The notes under the pieces are model-generated. The model worked only from the letters and a program-made list of their open reading frames with translations, made no database searches and was not told where the DNA came from. A DNA stretch of 64,000 nucleotides from Dawidia cretensis. GTDB taxonomy: Bacteria > Bacteroidota > Bacteroidia > Cytophagales > Cyclobacteriaceae. Shown here in pieces: positions 25,714-34,111 of this stretch. Where the stretch lies: positions 62,001 to 126,000 of the forward strand of contig NZ_JAHESE010000003.1 in the NCBI RefSeq assembly GCF_018598175.1. The letters run 5' to 3'. The first letter of the stretch is position 1, and the number at the start of each line of letters is the position of its first letter. The position numbers and the translations under genes are program-made.

Positions 25714-26905
25714 GCAGCTTTTCAATAATGGCGTTGACAATGTCCAGCGCTACATCCTTCTTATCTTTAAGTTCGAACGTCCGCACTCCGTGTTTATGAT
25801 CGAGAATGGTGACTTTGTTCGTGTCGTGTCCGAAGCCGGCGCCTTTGTCGTTGAGTGAATTTAACACAATGAGGTCAAAATTCTTGGCGGTGAGCTTTTT
25901 CAAGGCGTTTTGCTGCTCGTTTTCTGTTTCGAGTGCAAAGCCCGCCATGATTTGCCCGGGGCGTTTTACCTGTCCCAGCGACGCTGCAATATCGCGTGTT
26001 TTGGTCAGGGCCAGGGTGAGGTTTCCGTCGGCCTTCTTGATTTTCTGTTCAGCCTTCTCTATGGGCCGGTAGTCGGCTACGGCGGCGGCCAGTACGGCAA
26101 TGTCGCTTTCGGCGAAAAGCGCAGCGCTGGCGTTATACATGTCTTCGGCCGATACGACGGGAATTACTTTGATGTTGGGATGTTGCGCGCGTTGCTGCGT
26201 CGGACCGCTCACCAGGTTTACGTGGGCACCTTCGCGCGCAAAAACTTCGGCCAGTGAGAAGCCCATTTTCCCTGTGGAATGGTTGCTGATAAATCGCACC
26301 GGGTCAAGCGCCTCTTGCGTGGGGCCTGCTGTGATCAGCACGGATTTGCCGTAAAGTCGGCCTGAGGCCTGAAAGAACTTTTGCAGCGCAGCGAGAATCT
26401 CTTCGGGCTCGGCCATGCGTCCGTGGCCGGTAAGACCGCTGGCCAATTCGCCATAACCAGGCGCGAGTATGGTGTTGCCGTAGGTGTGAAGCGTTGAGAG
26501 ATTGCCTTGTGTAGCGGGGTGTTGCAGCATGTCAAGGTCCATGGCGGGTGCCAGGAAGACTGGACAGCGCGCGGAGAGGTATACGGCCAGCAGCAGGTTG
26601 TCGCAGAGGCCGTGGGCCATTTTGGCTACGGTGTTGGCGCTGGCGGGAGCAATGATCAAGGCGTCTGCCCACAGACCGAGGTCGACGTGGTTGTTCCACT
26701 GACCGGTCTCGTCGCGAACAAAGTCCGTGAGAACGGCATTTTTTGAGAGTGTTGAGAGCGTAAGGGGCGTAATGAAATCGGCGGCGGCGGGGGTCATGAC
26801 GACCTTTACCGTTGCGCCGGCCTTCACCAGCAGGCGTGTGAGCATCGCCGATTTATAGGCGGCGATGCTCCCGCTGACGCCGAGTACGATTTTTTTGCCT
26901 TGCAT
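25706..26905 (-). CDS. coaBC: Bifunctional phosphopantothenoylcysteine decarboxylase / phosphopantothenate-cysteine ligase
   Basis: A 399-residue CoaBC fusion for two steps of coenzyme A synthesis. The CoaC half shows GVSGSIAAYKSAMLTRLL, a flavin-binding NTVAKMAHGLCDNLL with the active-site region around PAMDLDML. The CoaB half begins near residue 185 with VLITAGPTQEALDPVRF and ISNHSTGKMG, the phosphopantothenate and nucleotide site, and continues with AVADYRP. The gene is in the block rpoZ-coaBC-porD, an order repeated in many Bacteroidota (established). The 86 bases before it contain a repeated TTAACGGCT (26940-26948 and 26978-26986). Confidence 0.96.
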   Translation of the reverse strand: MQGKKIVLGVSGSIAAYKSAMLTRLLVKAGATVKVVMTPAAADFITPLTLSTLSKNAVLTDFVRDETGQWNNHVDLGLWADALIIAPASANTVAKMAHGLCDNLLLAVYLSARCPVFLAPAMDLDMLQHPATQGNLSTLHTYGNTILAPGYGELASGLTGHGRMAEPEEILAALQKFFQASGRLYGKSVLITAGPTQEALDPVRFISNHSTGKMGFSLAEVFAREGAHVNLVSGPTQQRAQHPNIKVIPVVSAEDMYNASAALFAESDIAVLAAAVADYRPIEKAEQKIKKADGNLTLALTKTRDIAASLGQVKRPGQIMAGFALETENEQQNALKKLTAKNFDLIVLNSLNDKGAGFGHDTNKVTILDHKHGVRTFELKDKKDVALDIVNAIIEKLHD

Positions 26906-26991
26906 GCGCCGGATCTCGTTACAGGTTGACCGTTATTCGTTAACGGCTGCAATTGTATTACAATCAACAGATAACGATTAACGGCTCGCGC

Positions 26992-27315
26992 TTAGTCTTG
27001 TTTGAAGTCAGTTTCAATGCCACGACGACGGAAGCTCAGGTCGCCATCGAGGAACTCGTCGGTAGCGATGTTGGTCGGCTTCGGCATGCGCTCGTAGAAC
27101 TTCGAGATTTCGATTTGCTCGCGGTTTTCGAATACTTCCTCGAGGTTGTCTACGGTCGTCGCGAACTCAGCAAGTTTGTTGTTGAGCTCTTCTTTCATGT
27201 TTATGGCGATCTGACGGGCACGTTTCGAAATCACTACTACTGACTCGTACAAGTTGCCTGTCGTAGCAGCGATCTTTTCTACGTCGCGGGTAATGATGGA
27301 TGATTGAACTGCCAT
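26992..27315 (-). CDS. rpoZ: DNA-directed RNA polymerase subunit omega (Rpb6 family)
   Basis: A 107-residue omega-type protein of the Bacteroidota form. The N-terminus SSIITRDVEKIAATTGNLYE is the conserved first block, followed by ISKRARQIAINMKEELNNKL, which is the RNA polymerase-binding helix. The acidic middle and C-terminal extension (FYERMPKPTNIATDEFLDG) is usual in this phylum. Omega assists assembly of the beta' subunit. It lies four bases after bamD and 86 bases before coaBC on the minus strand, matching the conserved gene order. Confidence 0.92.
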   Translation of the reverse strand: MAVQSSIITRDVEKIAATTGNLYESVVVISKRARQIAINMKEELNNKLAEFATTVDNLEEVFENREQIEISKFYERMPKPTNIATDEFLDGDLSFRRRGIETDFKQD

Positions 27316-27319
27316 AGTA

Positions 27320-28132
27320 TTATGTATTTGTGTTTTTGAATTTGCTAAGTTTTTCCAGACTGTCGGTGTAGAACTTTTCAGCCTCGCGCAGGTATTTGCC
27401 CTCGGGATACTTGTCGATATATTCCTTGTAGTGATCGACTACAGCCTTGTACCGTTCTGCCTGTTTGGAGTAAATGCTTTGCTGTGCCAGCTTGTACTCG
27501 GCCGAAACGACCAGGAATGAAGCCTGCTCCAGGTAGTGCGAATCGGGAAAGTTGTTTTTAAAGTTATTCAGGGCCACAATCGCCGCTTTATAGCTGCGCA
27601 TGCGGTAGTACTGGTACGCGTTGTTGAAGCCTTTGGTTTCCAGCTTGGCTTGCGTGGTGAAAATTACCTCTACGGCCTTTTCACGAAAGGTGCTGTTAGG
27701 ATACCGGTTCAAAAACTCCTGCATGGCGGCCATGGAATTGATGGAGTTGGTCTGATCCAGGTTTGCGTCGGGCGAGGAGGCGTATTGCGAATAGGCATAC
27801 ATGTAGCGCGCTTCTTCGGCCAGGGTGCTTCGCCCGTAGGTTTCATAGAAGGTTTTAAACTGCTCGGAAGCCAGGAGGTACAGTTTGTCATAGAACTGGC
27901 AGTACGCCAGGTAAAACTGCACTTTCTCGCCTTCGGGTAAGCCTCGTACTACGGGCAGGATCTGTTCGTACAGCACGGAGGCCCTGTAATACTCCTTCTT
28001 ATCGTAATAAACCATGGCGGCCTCGTACTTTACCCGCCAATCCGGGCTTTTTTCAATTTTCCGGAACTTGCTGCATGCCGCAACGGCCAGAAGAATGACG
28101 AGAAAGTATGAAGCTACTGATAGTTTTCGCAT
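27320..28132 (-). CDS. bamD: Outer membrane protein assembly factor BamD
   Basis: A 270-residue lipoprotein of the BAM complex, which folds beta-barrel proteins into the outer membrane. The signal peptide runs to lipobox LLAVAACS (Cys near residue 19). The rest consists of tetratricopeptide-like helices: YEAAMVYYDKKEYYRASVLYEQ, EGEKVQFYLAYCQFYDKLYLLA, EQFKTFYETYGRSTLAEEA, and YKEYIDKYPEGKYLREAEKFY. The chosen ATG 28132 gives a short charged n-region (MRKL), and an ATG 21 bases earlier adds seven residues with no role. Upstream lies a tandem repeat region. Confidence 0.92.
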   Translation of the reverse strand: MRKLSVASYFLVILLAVAACSKFRKIEKSPDWRVKYEAAMVYYDKKEYYRASVLYEQILPVVRGLPEGEKVQFYLAYCQFYDKLYLLASEQFKTFYETYGRSTLAEEARYMYAYSQYASSPDANLDQTNSINSMAAMQEFLNRYPNSTFREKAVEVIFTTQAKLETKGFNNAYQYYRMRSYKAAIVALNNFKNNFPDSHYLEQASFLVVSAEYKLAQQSIYSKQAERYKAVVDHYKEYIDKYPEGKYLREAEKFYTDSLEKLSKFKNTNT

Positions 28133-28238
28133 AAGCCCGCAAATATAATACAAGTGAAGAGAACAGAAAAACGCCTTTTCCGCTCGTTTTAAGATGTGGG
28201 AAACGTAAAAAAAGTTGTGTTTGGGATGGTTTGTCTAA

Positions 28239-28356
28239 GGCTTATGGATACAGTAAGTATGCCTTTAATACGGTTTTAGTATGGCTTTGATACGGGTATG
28301 ATACGGGTTATGATACGGGTTATGATACGGGTTATGATACGGGTTATGATACGGGT
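28239..28356. repeat. Phased 11-12 bp tandem repeat array (GATACGGG core)
   Basis: Five units of TATGATACGGGT (12 bp) occupy 28297-28356. Three diverged 11-bp units precede them (TTTAATACGGT, TTTAGTATGGC, TTTGATACGGG, 28264-28296), and more decayed copies such as TTATGGATACAG extend back to about 28239. The array lies in the 250-bp gap between bamD and the T9SS-sorted gene, and the rest of that gap holds no gene I can see. The 12-bp unit is a multiple of three, but no long frame crosses it. Confidence 0.9.
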
Positions 28357-28403
28357 AATCCCGGCCTTTAGCTGAAAATGACCCTTGTCTGGGCATGGAC
28401 TAG

Positions 28404-29111
28404 TTACTTCTTAACGATCAGTTTGCGGGTCATAACGCTCTCATTTTCGAGGTAGAGCGTGATGAAGTAGATGCCGGCACTCAGCTCATCGGTGCGTAAC
28501 CGCACCCGATTTTCTGCGCTGGAGAGCGGATAGAGGCCAACAGGGTTGCCCAACAGGTTGTGCATGATGATCTTGGCTTTTACCTGCTCGCTCAGCATGC
28601 TGTAGTCGATGTAGGCGTTGTTGTCGGTAACAGGGTTGGGATAAACGTCGTGGATGGTAATAAAACGGGATGAATACAGGTCTTGTTTCTCGGGTTTTTC
28701 GTCTACGGCGAAGTTGACGCGGAATTCGACAGTATGGCTAGGGTTGGAACGGCTGAAGGCCAGGTAATGCACGGAGCTGATGCCGGGCACGAGTCCTGCT
28801 TCTAACGCAACCTGCAGGCTACTAAGCGTTTGTCCAGGGTCAACCTTGATAATGTAATCTTCGACTTTTTGTTCCAGGCAGTTTTCGCCGACGCAGAAGA
28901 AGTTTTTCTGTGTGCTGCCAATCTGGCTATCGATCTTTCTGATAATCAGCGTAATGGACTTGTCAGAAGTGTTCTTAAAACGGATGGGGGCTTTGATCGT
29001 TTCGCCGATGAGGCCGCGATACGTGTCTTGCAGGGCGACAACCTCGAAGCTCTGACCGGAGGCAAACCGGAAAAGCAGCGCACAGATCGTCAGCAATAGA
29101 AATTTTCTCAT
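28404..29111 (-). CDS. T9SS type A sorting domain-containing protein
   Basis: A 235-residue secreted protein with a signal peptide (MRKFLLLTICALLFRFASG). The middle (about residues 25-145) looks like an immunoglobulin-like beta domain with two Cys in FFCVGENCLEQ, perhaps a disulfide pair. The C-terminal 80 residues form a type A sorting domain: DVYPNPVTDNNAYIDYSM, then LLGNPVG, and the closing GIYFITLYLENESVMTRKLI with final VKK. It is therefore exported by the type IX system, to which PorD 3 kb away belongs. Its ligand or role is not known. Confidence 0.9.
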   Translation of the reverse strand: MRKFLLLTICALLFRFASGQSFEVVALQDTYRGLIGETIKAPIRFKNTSDKSITLIIRKIDSQIGSTQKNFFCVGENCLEQKVEDYIIKVDPGQTLSSLQVALEAGLVPGISSVHYLAFSRSNPSHTVEFRVNFAVDEKPEKQDLYSSRFITIHDVYPNPVTDNNAYIDYSMLSEQVKAKIIMHNLLGNPVGLYPLSSAENRVRLRTDELSAGIYFITLYLENESVMTRKLIVKK

Positions 29112-29201
29112 AGGCCCCGCATCGTCTACAAAAGTTAAACATTATACGGGAATCTCATACTAGCTGGACAACTTTTTCGTTGGGCTTTGCGTAATTTTAA
29201 A

Positions 29202-30953
29202 TTACAAACGTTTTCGGTCTTCGGTTATCGCAGTGGTATCGCTTTTGGCGCGAGGCCTTACCAGTCCTTTTTTGTCTATGCTTGACTCGGGTAACGGTTT
29301 AACCATGCCTCCACCCACAGTCTTTTTGTCTGTTATTGTAGTGGTGTCGCCTGCGCGGGGGGTCACCAATTCTTTTTTGTGAACGCTTGCCGCCTTGTTG
29401 CTACTGATTGATGGGACCTGTGGTTTTACAACGTCTTCGCGGGCAGGCTTCTCCTTGCCGCGCCACTCAAAGCCTTTGAGCTTCGTGTCTTCAATCTTGA
29501 GCTCGTGCGGCGGAATAACACTGGCCTCGGGCTTTTTGTAAAAAGTAAGATTATTCACTTTACCTTGCTTGAAGCGGATCATGATGTTACTGCATATGAT
29601 CTTGTTCATGCCCGAGGAAAGGTTGGTCTTCTCGTCCAGCAAGAAATAAAGGCTCTCACCGTTACCTTCTACGTACACGTGACTGATCTTCTGGTCACGG
29701 AAGTAAGTGGTCATGAGCCGTCCTTTGATCTGGTTGTAGTTCACCAACGTATCGCGCGAGATCACAAAGGAGTTCGCCACCATATGGATGCGGTCGATGG
29801 TGTTATTCTTCATCACTGCGCGAATGGAGTCTGCGGTCATTTGATTGCCTTCAGACCAGAGTACAGGCTTCTTATAAAAGTAGATGGTGGAATCGATGGC
29901 GCGATATTCAACGGAGTCGGCTACGCCCTGCATGTCGCGTTTATAAATCTTGACGTTTTTGTATGCCAGCAATCTTTTCTTAGCGGGGTCGGGGCTATCG
30001 ATCGATACCAACGTATCGGCAGACATGAAGAGGGTGTCGCCGTTGTCGGCCACCTTGGCGAGGTAGGCGTTGTTATAGACTTTGGCAATACCTTTGGTTC
30101 GGTAATAATCGGCGGCCTGTCCGTAGATGATAAGACTTTCTTTTTTATAGGTCATCACCACATTGCGCCGGAAAAGGTAACGTTTATGAAAATCGTCCAG
30201 CTTGTAGTCTTCGGCGTCGAGGGTATAGTCTTGTGTTTCGGCTTGACCGAGCTTGAGGTCTGAGCGTTTGGTGGTGGTTTCGTAAAAGCCACTTTCATAC
30301 ACAATGGTGCTGCTGTCACTGCGTACTACATTGGTGGGGCTTACGAAATAAATGGTCTTGCTTCGCGAATTATACTGAAGGCTGTCGGCCGTCATGGTAT
30401 AATCCGGGTTTTTTACGTCTACATTCTTTTTGAATGATGCGAGGTTGTTGGATACGTTGTAATACCCGCGTACGCTGGTAAGCGTGTTGACACTATCGAC
30501 CAGGCGGCCGCCGGTTTTGTAGTAGGCGAGATTCCGGTTGCGGTCGAAGTCGAGGTACTCGGTGTATAGCGTGGCGGTTGCCAGCTTGGTAAAGACAACG
30601 TTGTTGCGCAGGCGTGCGAGCTTGGTGTTGCCATCGTATTCCAGCTTGCGGCCGGTGATGGTAACGGAGTCACCTTCCAGGATGCGCACGCGGCCAAAGG
30701 CCTCTACGTAGTTTCGTTTTTTGAAGAAATAGGCGGAGTCGCAATAGATAGTGGTTTTGTTCTGGGTCATGATAACATTGCCCAGCAGGCGGTCAAAACG
30801 TTCGTCGCCCAGGCGGCCGCCACGCAGTTTGTCGGCCTGTTTGAGGTGAACGCGCTTTTGGGCCAGCAACGGGCTGCCCGCCAGCAGAAATCCTGCTAAC
30901 AGCAACCAGACGATCCGGGATCCCCGGCGGGCGATGCTTTCCGAGTTTTTCAT
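29202..30953 (-). CDS. OstA-like LPS transport protein (LptA/OstA N-terminal family)
   Basis: A 583-residue secreted protein with a signal peptide ending SPLLAQ. It consists of repeated OstA/LptA beta strands, with the recurring pattern of a short turn and YYKTKG- or TADSLQYNS-type segments: TIYCDSAYFFKKRNYVEAFG, LYTEYLDFDRNRNLAYY, MSADTLVSIDSPDP and RIHMVANSFVISRD. LptA-like proteins bridge LPS across the periplasm. This long form is the Bacteroidota version. The last 70 residues are a low-complexity, threonine- and lysine-rich tail with an internal duplication (KKELVTPRAGDTTTITD and KKGLVRPRAKSDTTAITE). That tail is unusual for the family and may be disordered. Confidence 0.85.
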   Translation of the reverse strand: MKNSESIARRGSRIVWLLLAGFLLAGSPLLAQKRVHLKQADKLRGGRLGDERFDRLLGNVIMTQNKTTIYCDSAYFFKKRNYVEAFGRVRILEGDSVTITGRKLEYDGNTKLARLRNNVVFTKLATATLYTEYLDFDRNRNLAYYKTGGRLVDSVNTLTSVRGYYNVSNNLASFKKNVDVKNPDYTMTADSLQYNSRSKTIYFVSPTNVVRSDSSTIVYESGFYETTTKRSDLKLGQAETQDYTLDAEDYKLDDFHKRYLFRRNVVMTYKKESLIIYGQAADYYRTKGIAKVYNNAYLAKVADNGDTLFMSADTLVSIDSPDPAKKRLLAYKNVKIYKRDMQGVADSVEYRAIDSTIYFYKKPVLWSEGNQMTADSIRAVMKNNTIDRIHMVANSFVISRDTLVNYNQIKGRLMTTYFRDQKISHVYVEGNGESLYFLLDEKTNLSSGMNKIICSNIMIRFKQGKVNNLTFYKKPEASVIPPHELKIEDTKLKGFEWRGKEKPAREDVVKPQVPSISSNKAASVHKKELVTPRAGDTTTITDKKTVGGGMVKPLPESSIDKKGLVRPRAKSDTTAITEDRKRL

Positions 30954-31016
30954 GATGCAAGCTACAAATGATCTGTCATATGGGCACGAATAACTATAAT
31001 CGTACCTTTGAAGTCC

Positions 31017-32342
31017 ATGCTAGAGCAATTTCTGAACCATATTCGTGAACACCACTTGTGCGGCCCGACCGATCGCATTTTACTGGCCGTAAGTGGGGGA
31101 ATTGACTCCGTTGTGATGCTGCGGCTTTTCCACGAGGCGGGTCAGCCGGTTGCCGTGGCCCATTGTAATTTTCAGCTGCGGGGGGAGGCCTCTGACGGCG
31201 ACCAGCAATTTGTGGAGATTCTCTGCCGCGACTTGGGCATACCGTGTTTTTTAAAGCGTATGGATACGGCTGCCTATGCCGAAACTGAGGGGTTGTCGAT
31301 ACAGCTCGCCGCGCGGGCATTGCGATATGCCTGGTTTGAGGAGGTAAGAGTGCGCGAGGGCTTTGACCGCATTGCTACGGCACATCATTTAAACGATGCC
31401 CTGGAAACAGTTCTGCTGAATTGGACACGCAGTGCGAACCCCGACGGCCTGGCGGGTATACCTGTGCAGCAGGGTGCCATCATTCGGCCGCTGTTGTTTG
31501 CTACCCGCGCCGCAGTAGAAGCATACGCTGCGTTCAAAGATTTTGCCTGGCGCGAAGATGCCAGCAATCAGACCGATGATTATGCGCGCAATTTTATACG
31601 ACATCAGGTCGTGCCGCGCTTGAAGGAATTAAATCCGTCGCTGGAGCAAACCGTGTCGCGCGGCCTAGCAAGTATGGAAGGAGTCTTATCGCTTGCGGTC
31701 GCAGGTCTCGAACATTGGAAGGCCGTGTATACCACTGCGACGGGAAACCGCATCGCTATACGCAAAGATTTCGCGGCAGCGCCACACGCGGCGGCTATCC
31801 TGGCGCGTTACCTGCGTCCTTTTGGCTTTCACTATAGTCAGTGTGAGGGTATGACAAACGCTTTGGCTGGGCAGCCTGGTAAGCAGTTCCTGGCAGAAGC
31901 CTATACCGTCATGATCGATCGCGAAGCGCTGATCCTGACACCGCGCAGGGTAGATTGGGAAGCGGTAACATTGGCGACGGAGCACCAGCACGTGGTGTTG
32001 GGCGATTGGACGCTCGCGGTAGAAAGGAATGAGGCAGGTCAGCCGTTGATGGGTGGTGCGTGGCACGCTACGGTGGACGCCGATCGCATAACCTTTCCTA
32101 TTACCTGGCGCCGATGGCGTGCCGGCGATGTATTTTACCCGTTAGGCATGAGTCATGGTAAAAAGATCAGCGACTTCCTGATTGACCGCAAGGTGGCTCG
32201 TGCGGACAAGGCTGCTGTGACCGTATTGGAGGCCGGGGAACGGATTTTTTGGGTGGTGGGGCATCGTCTGGACGACCGGTTTAAAGTTACTGCGGCGACC
32301 AAACAGGTGCTGACGTTTACAATCCGCGCGCACATTTTATAG
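31017..32342 (+). CDS. tilS: tRNA(Ile)-lysidine synthase TilS
   Basis: A 441-residue enzyme that adds lysine to C34 of tRNA-Ile(CAU), so that it reads AUA. The PP-loop SGGIDS is at residues 26-31, and the N-terminal ATP-pyrophosphatase continues with HCNFQLRGEASDGD and ATAHHLNDALETVL. The C-terminal domain includes RRWRAGDVFYPLGMSHGKKISDF. Start ATG 31017 is preferred: an upstream TTG at 31008 overlaps the promoter-like TACCTTTG (31003-31010) which lies six bases before this ATG, implying a very short leader. It is divergent from the OstA-like gene. Confidence 0.94.
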   Translation: MLEQFLNHIREHHLCGPTDRILLAVSGGIDSVVMLRLFHEAGQPVAVAHCNFQLRGEASDGDQQFVEILCRDLGIPCFLKRMDTAAYAETEGLSIQLAARALRYAWFEEVRVREGFDRIATAHHLNDALETVLLNWTRSANPDGLAGIPVQQGAIIRPLLFATRAAVEAYAAFKDFAWREDASNQTDDYARNFIRHQVVPRLKELNPSLEQTVSRGLASMEGVLSLAVAGLEHWKAVYTTATGNRIAIRKDFAAAPHAAAILARYLRPFGFHYSQCEGMTNALAGQPGKQFLAEAYTVMIDREALILTPRRVDWEAVTLATEHQHVVLGDWTLAVERNEAGQPLMGGAWHATVDADRITFPITWRRWRAGDVFYPLGMSHGKKISDFLIDRKVARADKAAVTVLEAGERIFWVVGHRLDDRFKVTAATKQVLTFTIRAHIL

Positions 32343-32525
32343 AATAACTTTTTCTTTTGGCGCATGGAGTGATAAATTCGCCCCCGGTTTATTTGGAGCA
32401 TTATCCCTGCCTTTATCCCGAAACGTGCTGATTTTCAAAGCGATATTGGTTCATCTGTCCCCGTTTAACACCCGGATCAGCAGCGTATTTTTCATCGATT
32501 TTCCAACACTAAAATTTATATCCAT

Positions 32526-33455
32526 ATGAAAGTAACAGTAGTAGGCGCTGGCAATGTGGGCGCTACGTGTGCCGATGTGCTGGCCTACCGCGAGGTGGCT
32601 AACGAGATCGTGCTGGTCGATATCAAGGAAGGTTTTGCCGAAGGCAAGGCCCTGGATATCTGGCAGAAAGCTCCGATCGACCTCTATGACAGCCGCACGA
32701 TCGGCGCCACCAACGATTATTCGAAATCGGCTGGCTCAGACGTGGTGGTGATCACTTCCGGTCTGCCCCGCAAACCGGGCATGAGCCGCGACGACCTTAT
32801 CGGTACAAACGCCGGCATCGTGAAGTCGGTGACAGAAAATGTCGTGAAGCATTCACCCAATGCCATCATTATCGTGGTCAGCAACCCGCTGGACGTAATG
32901 ACTTACCAGGCACACCTCACCTCTAAATTTCCCCGCACACGTGTAATCGGCATGGCCGGTATTCTGGATACAGCGCGTTACCGCGCCTTCCTGGCAGAAG
33001 CCCTGAACGTATCGCCGAAAGATATCCAGGCGATTCTGATGGGTGGCCACGGTGATACGATGGTACCGCTGCCTCGCTACACTACTGTAGCAGGTATTCC
33101 GGTTACTGAATTGATCGACAAAGACAAGCTGAATGCCATTCTGGAACGCACGAAAGTGGGCGGTGGTGAGCTTGTGAAGCTGATGGGTACTTCTGCCTGG
33201 TATGCACCCGGCTCGGCCGCAGCGCAAATGGTAGAAGCGATCGTAAAAGATCAGCGCCGTGTGTTCCCGGCTTGTATCAAGCTGGAAGGCGAGTATGGCA
33301 TTAACGACTGCTATCTCGGCGTACCGGTTATCCTCGGTAAGAATGGTGTTGAGAAAGTTATCGAGCTCGACCTGAACTCTGAAGAAAAAGCACTGCTCGA
33401 AGCCAGCCGCAAGGCGGTAAAAGAAGTGATGGACGTGCTGCAAAAGCTCGGCTAA
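32526..33455 (+). CDS. mdh: Malate dehydrogenase
   Basis: A 309-residue NAD-dependent malate dehydrogenase of the LDH-like (MDH type 3) class. The nucleotide fold VVGAGNVGATCADVLA lies at the N-terminus. Substrate and catalytic motifs are RKPGMSRDDLI, the loop VVSNPLDVMTYQA, and GMAGILDTARYRAFLAE. The catalytic His block GGHGDTMVPLPRY is near residue 175. It converts malate to oxaloacetate in the citric acid cycle. The 183-base upstream gap has no gene and probably holds its promoter; an intrinsic terminator follows the stop. Confidence 0.96.
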   Translation: MKVTVVGAGNVGATCADVLAYREVANEIVLVDIKEGFAEGKALDIWQKAPIDLYDSRTIGATNDYSKSAGSDVVVITSGLPRKPGMSRDDLIGTNAGIVKSVTENVVKHSPNAIIIVVSNPLDVMTYQAHLTSKFPRTRVIGMAGILDTARYRAFLAEALNVSPKDIQAILMGGHGDTMVPLPRYTTVAGIPVTELIDKDKLNAILERTKVGGGELVKLMGTSAWYAPGSAAAQMVEAIVKDQRRVFPACIKLEGEYGINDCYLGVPVILGKNGVEKVIELDLNSEEKALLEASRKAVKEVMDVLQKLG

Positions 33456-33478
33456 TGCTTAGCAAGCCCTAAAATAAA

Positions 33479-33513
33479 GGCCGCTCCCTGGTATGAGAGC
33501 GGCCTCTTTGTTT
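33479..33513 (+). terminator. Intrinsic terminator after mdh
   Basis: An 8-bp stem GGCCGCTC/GAGCGGCC (33479-33486 and 33497-33504) is followed by a T-rich tract (TCTTTGTTT). The T-run is interrupted, so it may be weak. Confidence 0.7.
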
Positions 33514-33522
33514 GCCACTAGT

Positions 33523-34011
33523 TTAATTGCGAGTGTTGTAGGTGGTAACTAAAAATCCTTTGTCCGCTGGGTTAGGGCCGTTGGTAATCTCATATCTCAC
33601 TTGAAGCTCCGTTGCGGAAAGTGAAAGGACTTCCTGGTCAATAGTAACGATTGGCCACACCATGGAGAGAACTTTGTTGTCGTTTTTCCAAGACCAAGTG
33701 CCTTCGCCATCAAGGTCGGCGCCGCTGTTGTCGCCGCACTGTATATTTCCGGAGCTTGACATGAAGATTCCTTTTTCTTCAAAAAATAAGTAGTCGTCTT
33801 TTTGACAGTCACGCAGCCACGAGGTAGTCACATCGATTACTTTGCCTTCGTCTTCTTCTTCATACCGGGTGGGGTACCATTGCTTACCAACCAGCAGATC
33901 GGTTTTGTTGGCATCATTATGATCATCATCATTATCGCTGCAGGATGTTGTAAATGTCATTATCGAAAAAAGCAGCAACACCGCAAATAGGCGTAGGTAA
34001 GATTTTTGCAT
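33523..34011 (-). CDS. Lipocalin-like lipoprotein, uncharacterised
   Basis: A 162-residue lipoprotein with a signal peptide and lipobox-like TTSC (Cys near residue 24), then a very acidic DNDDDHNDANK stretch. The rest reads as a small beta-rich domain: LLVGKQWYPTRYEEE, LFFEEKGIFM and GEGTWSWKNDNKVLSM, with a LSLSATELQVRYEI strand. This resembles the lipocalin-like family of Bacteroidota lipoproteins that begin with a LVGKW-type motif. I cannot assign a ligand. Start ATG 34011 is used; earlier ATGs at 34020 and 34059 would add residues before the signal. It is convergent with mdh and shares its transcription direction with the YfhO gene upstream, but with a 100-base gap. Confidence 0.75.
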   Translation of the reverse strand: MQKSYLRLFAVLLLFSIMTFTTSCSDNDDDHNDANKTDLLVGKQWYPTRYEEEDEGKVIDVTTSWLRDCQKDDYLFFEEKGIFMSSSGNIQCGDNSGADLDGEGTWSWKNDNKVLSMVWPIVTIDQEVLSLSATELQVRYEITNGPNPADKGFLVTTYNTRN

Positions 34012-34111
34012 AAATAGCATGGTATCAATTAATAGAGCAAAAATGTACATCTGGATCAATATATTTTTGCTCTATTGTCAATCCGATTGGGTCATGTAAT
34101 AAAATTAATCA

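Noticed and set aside
28239-28356. Repeat array considered as a CRISPR
   Set aside because: The units are only 11-12 bases and directly abut each other; there are no spacers of unique sequence and no cas genes nearby.
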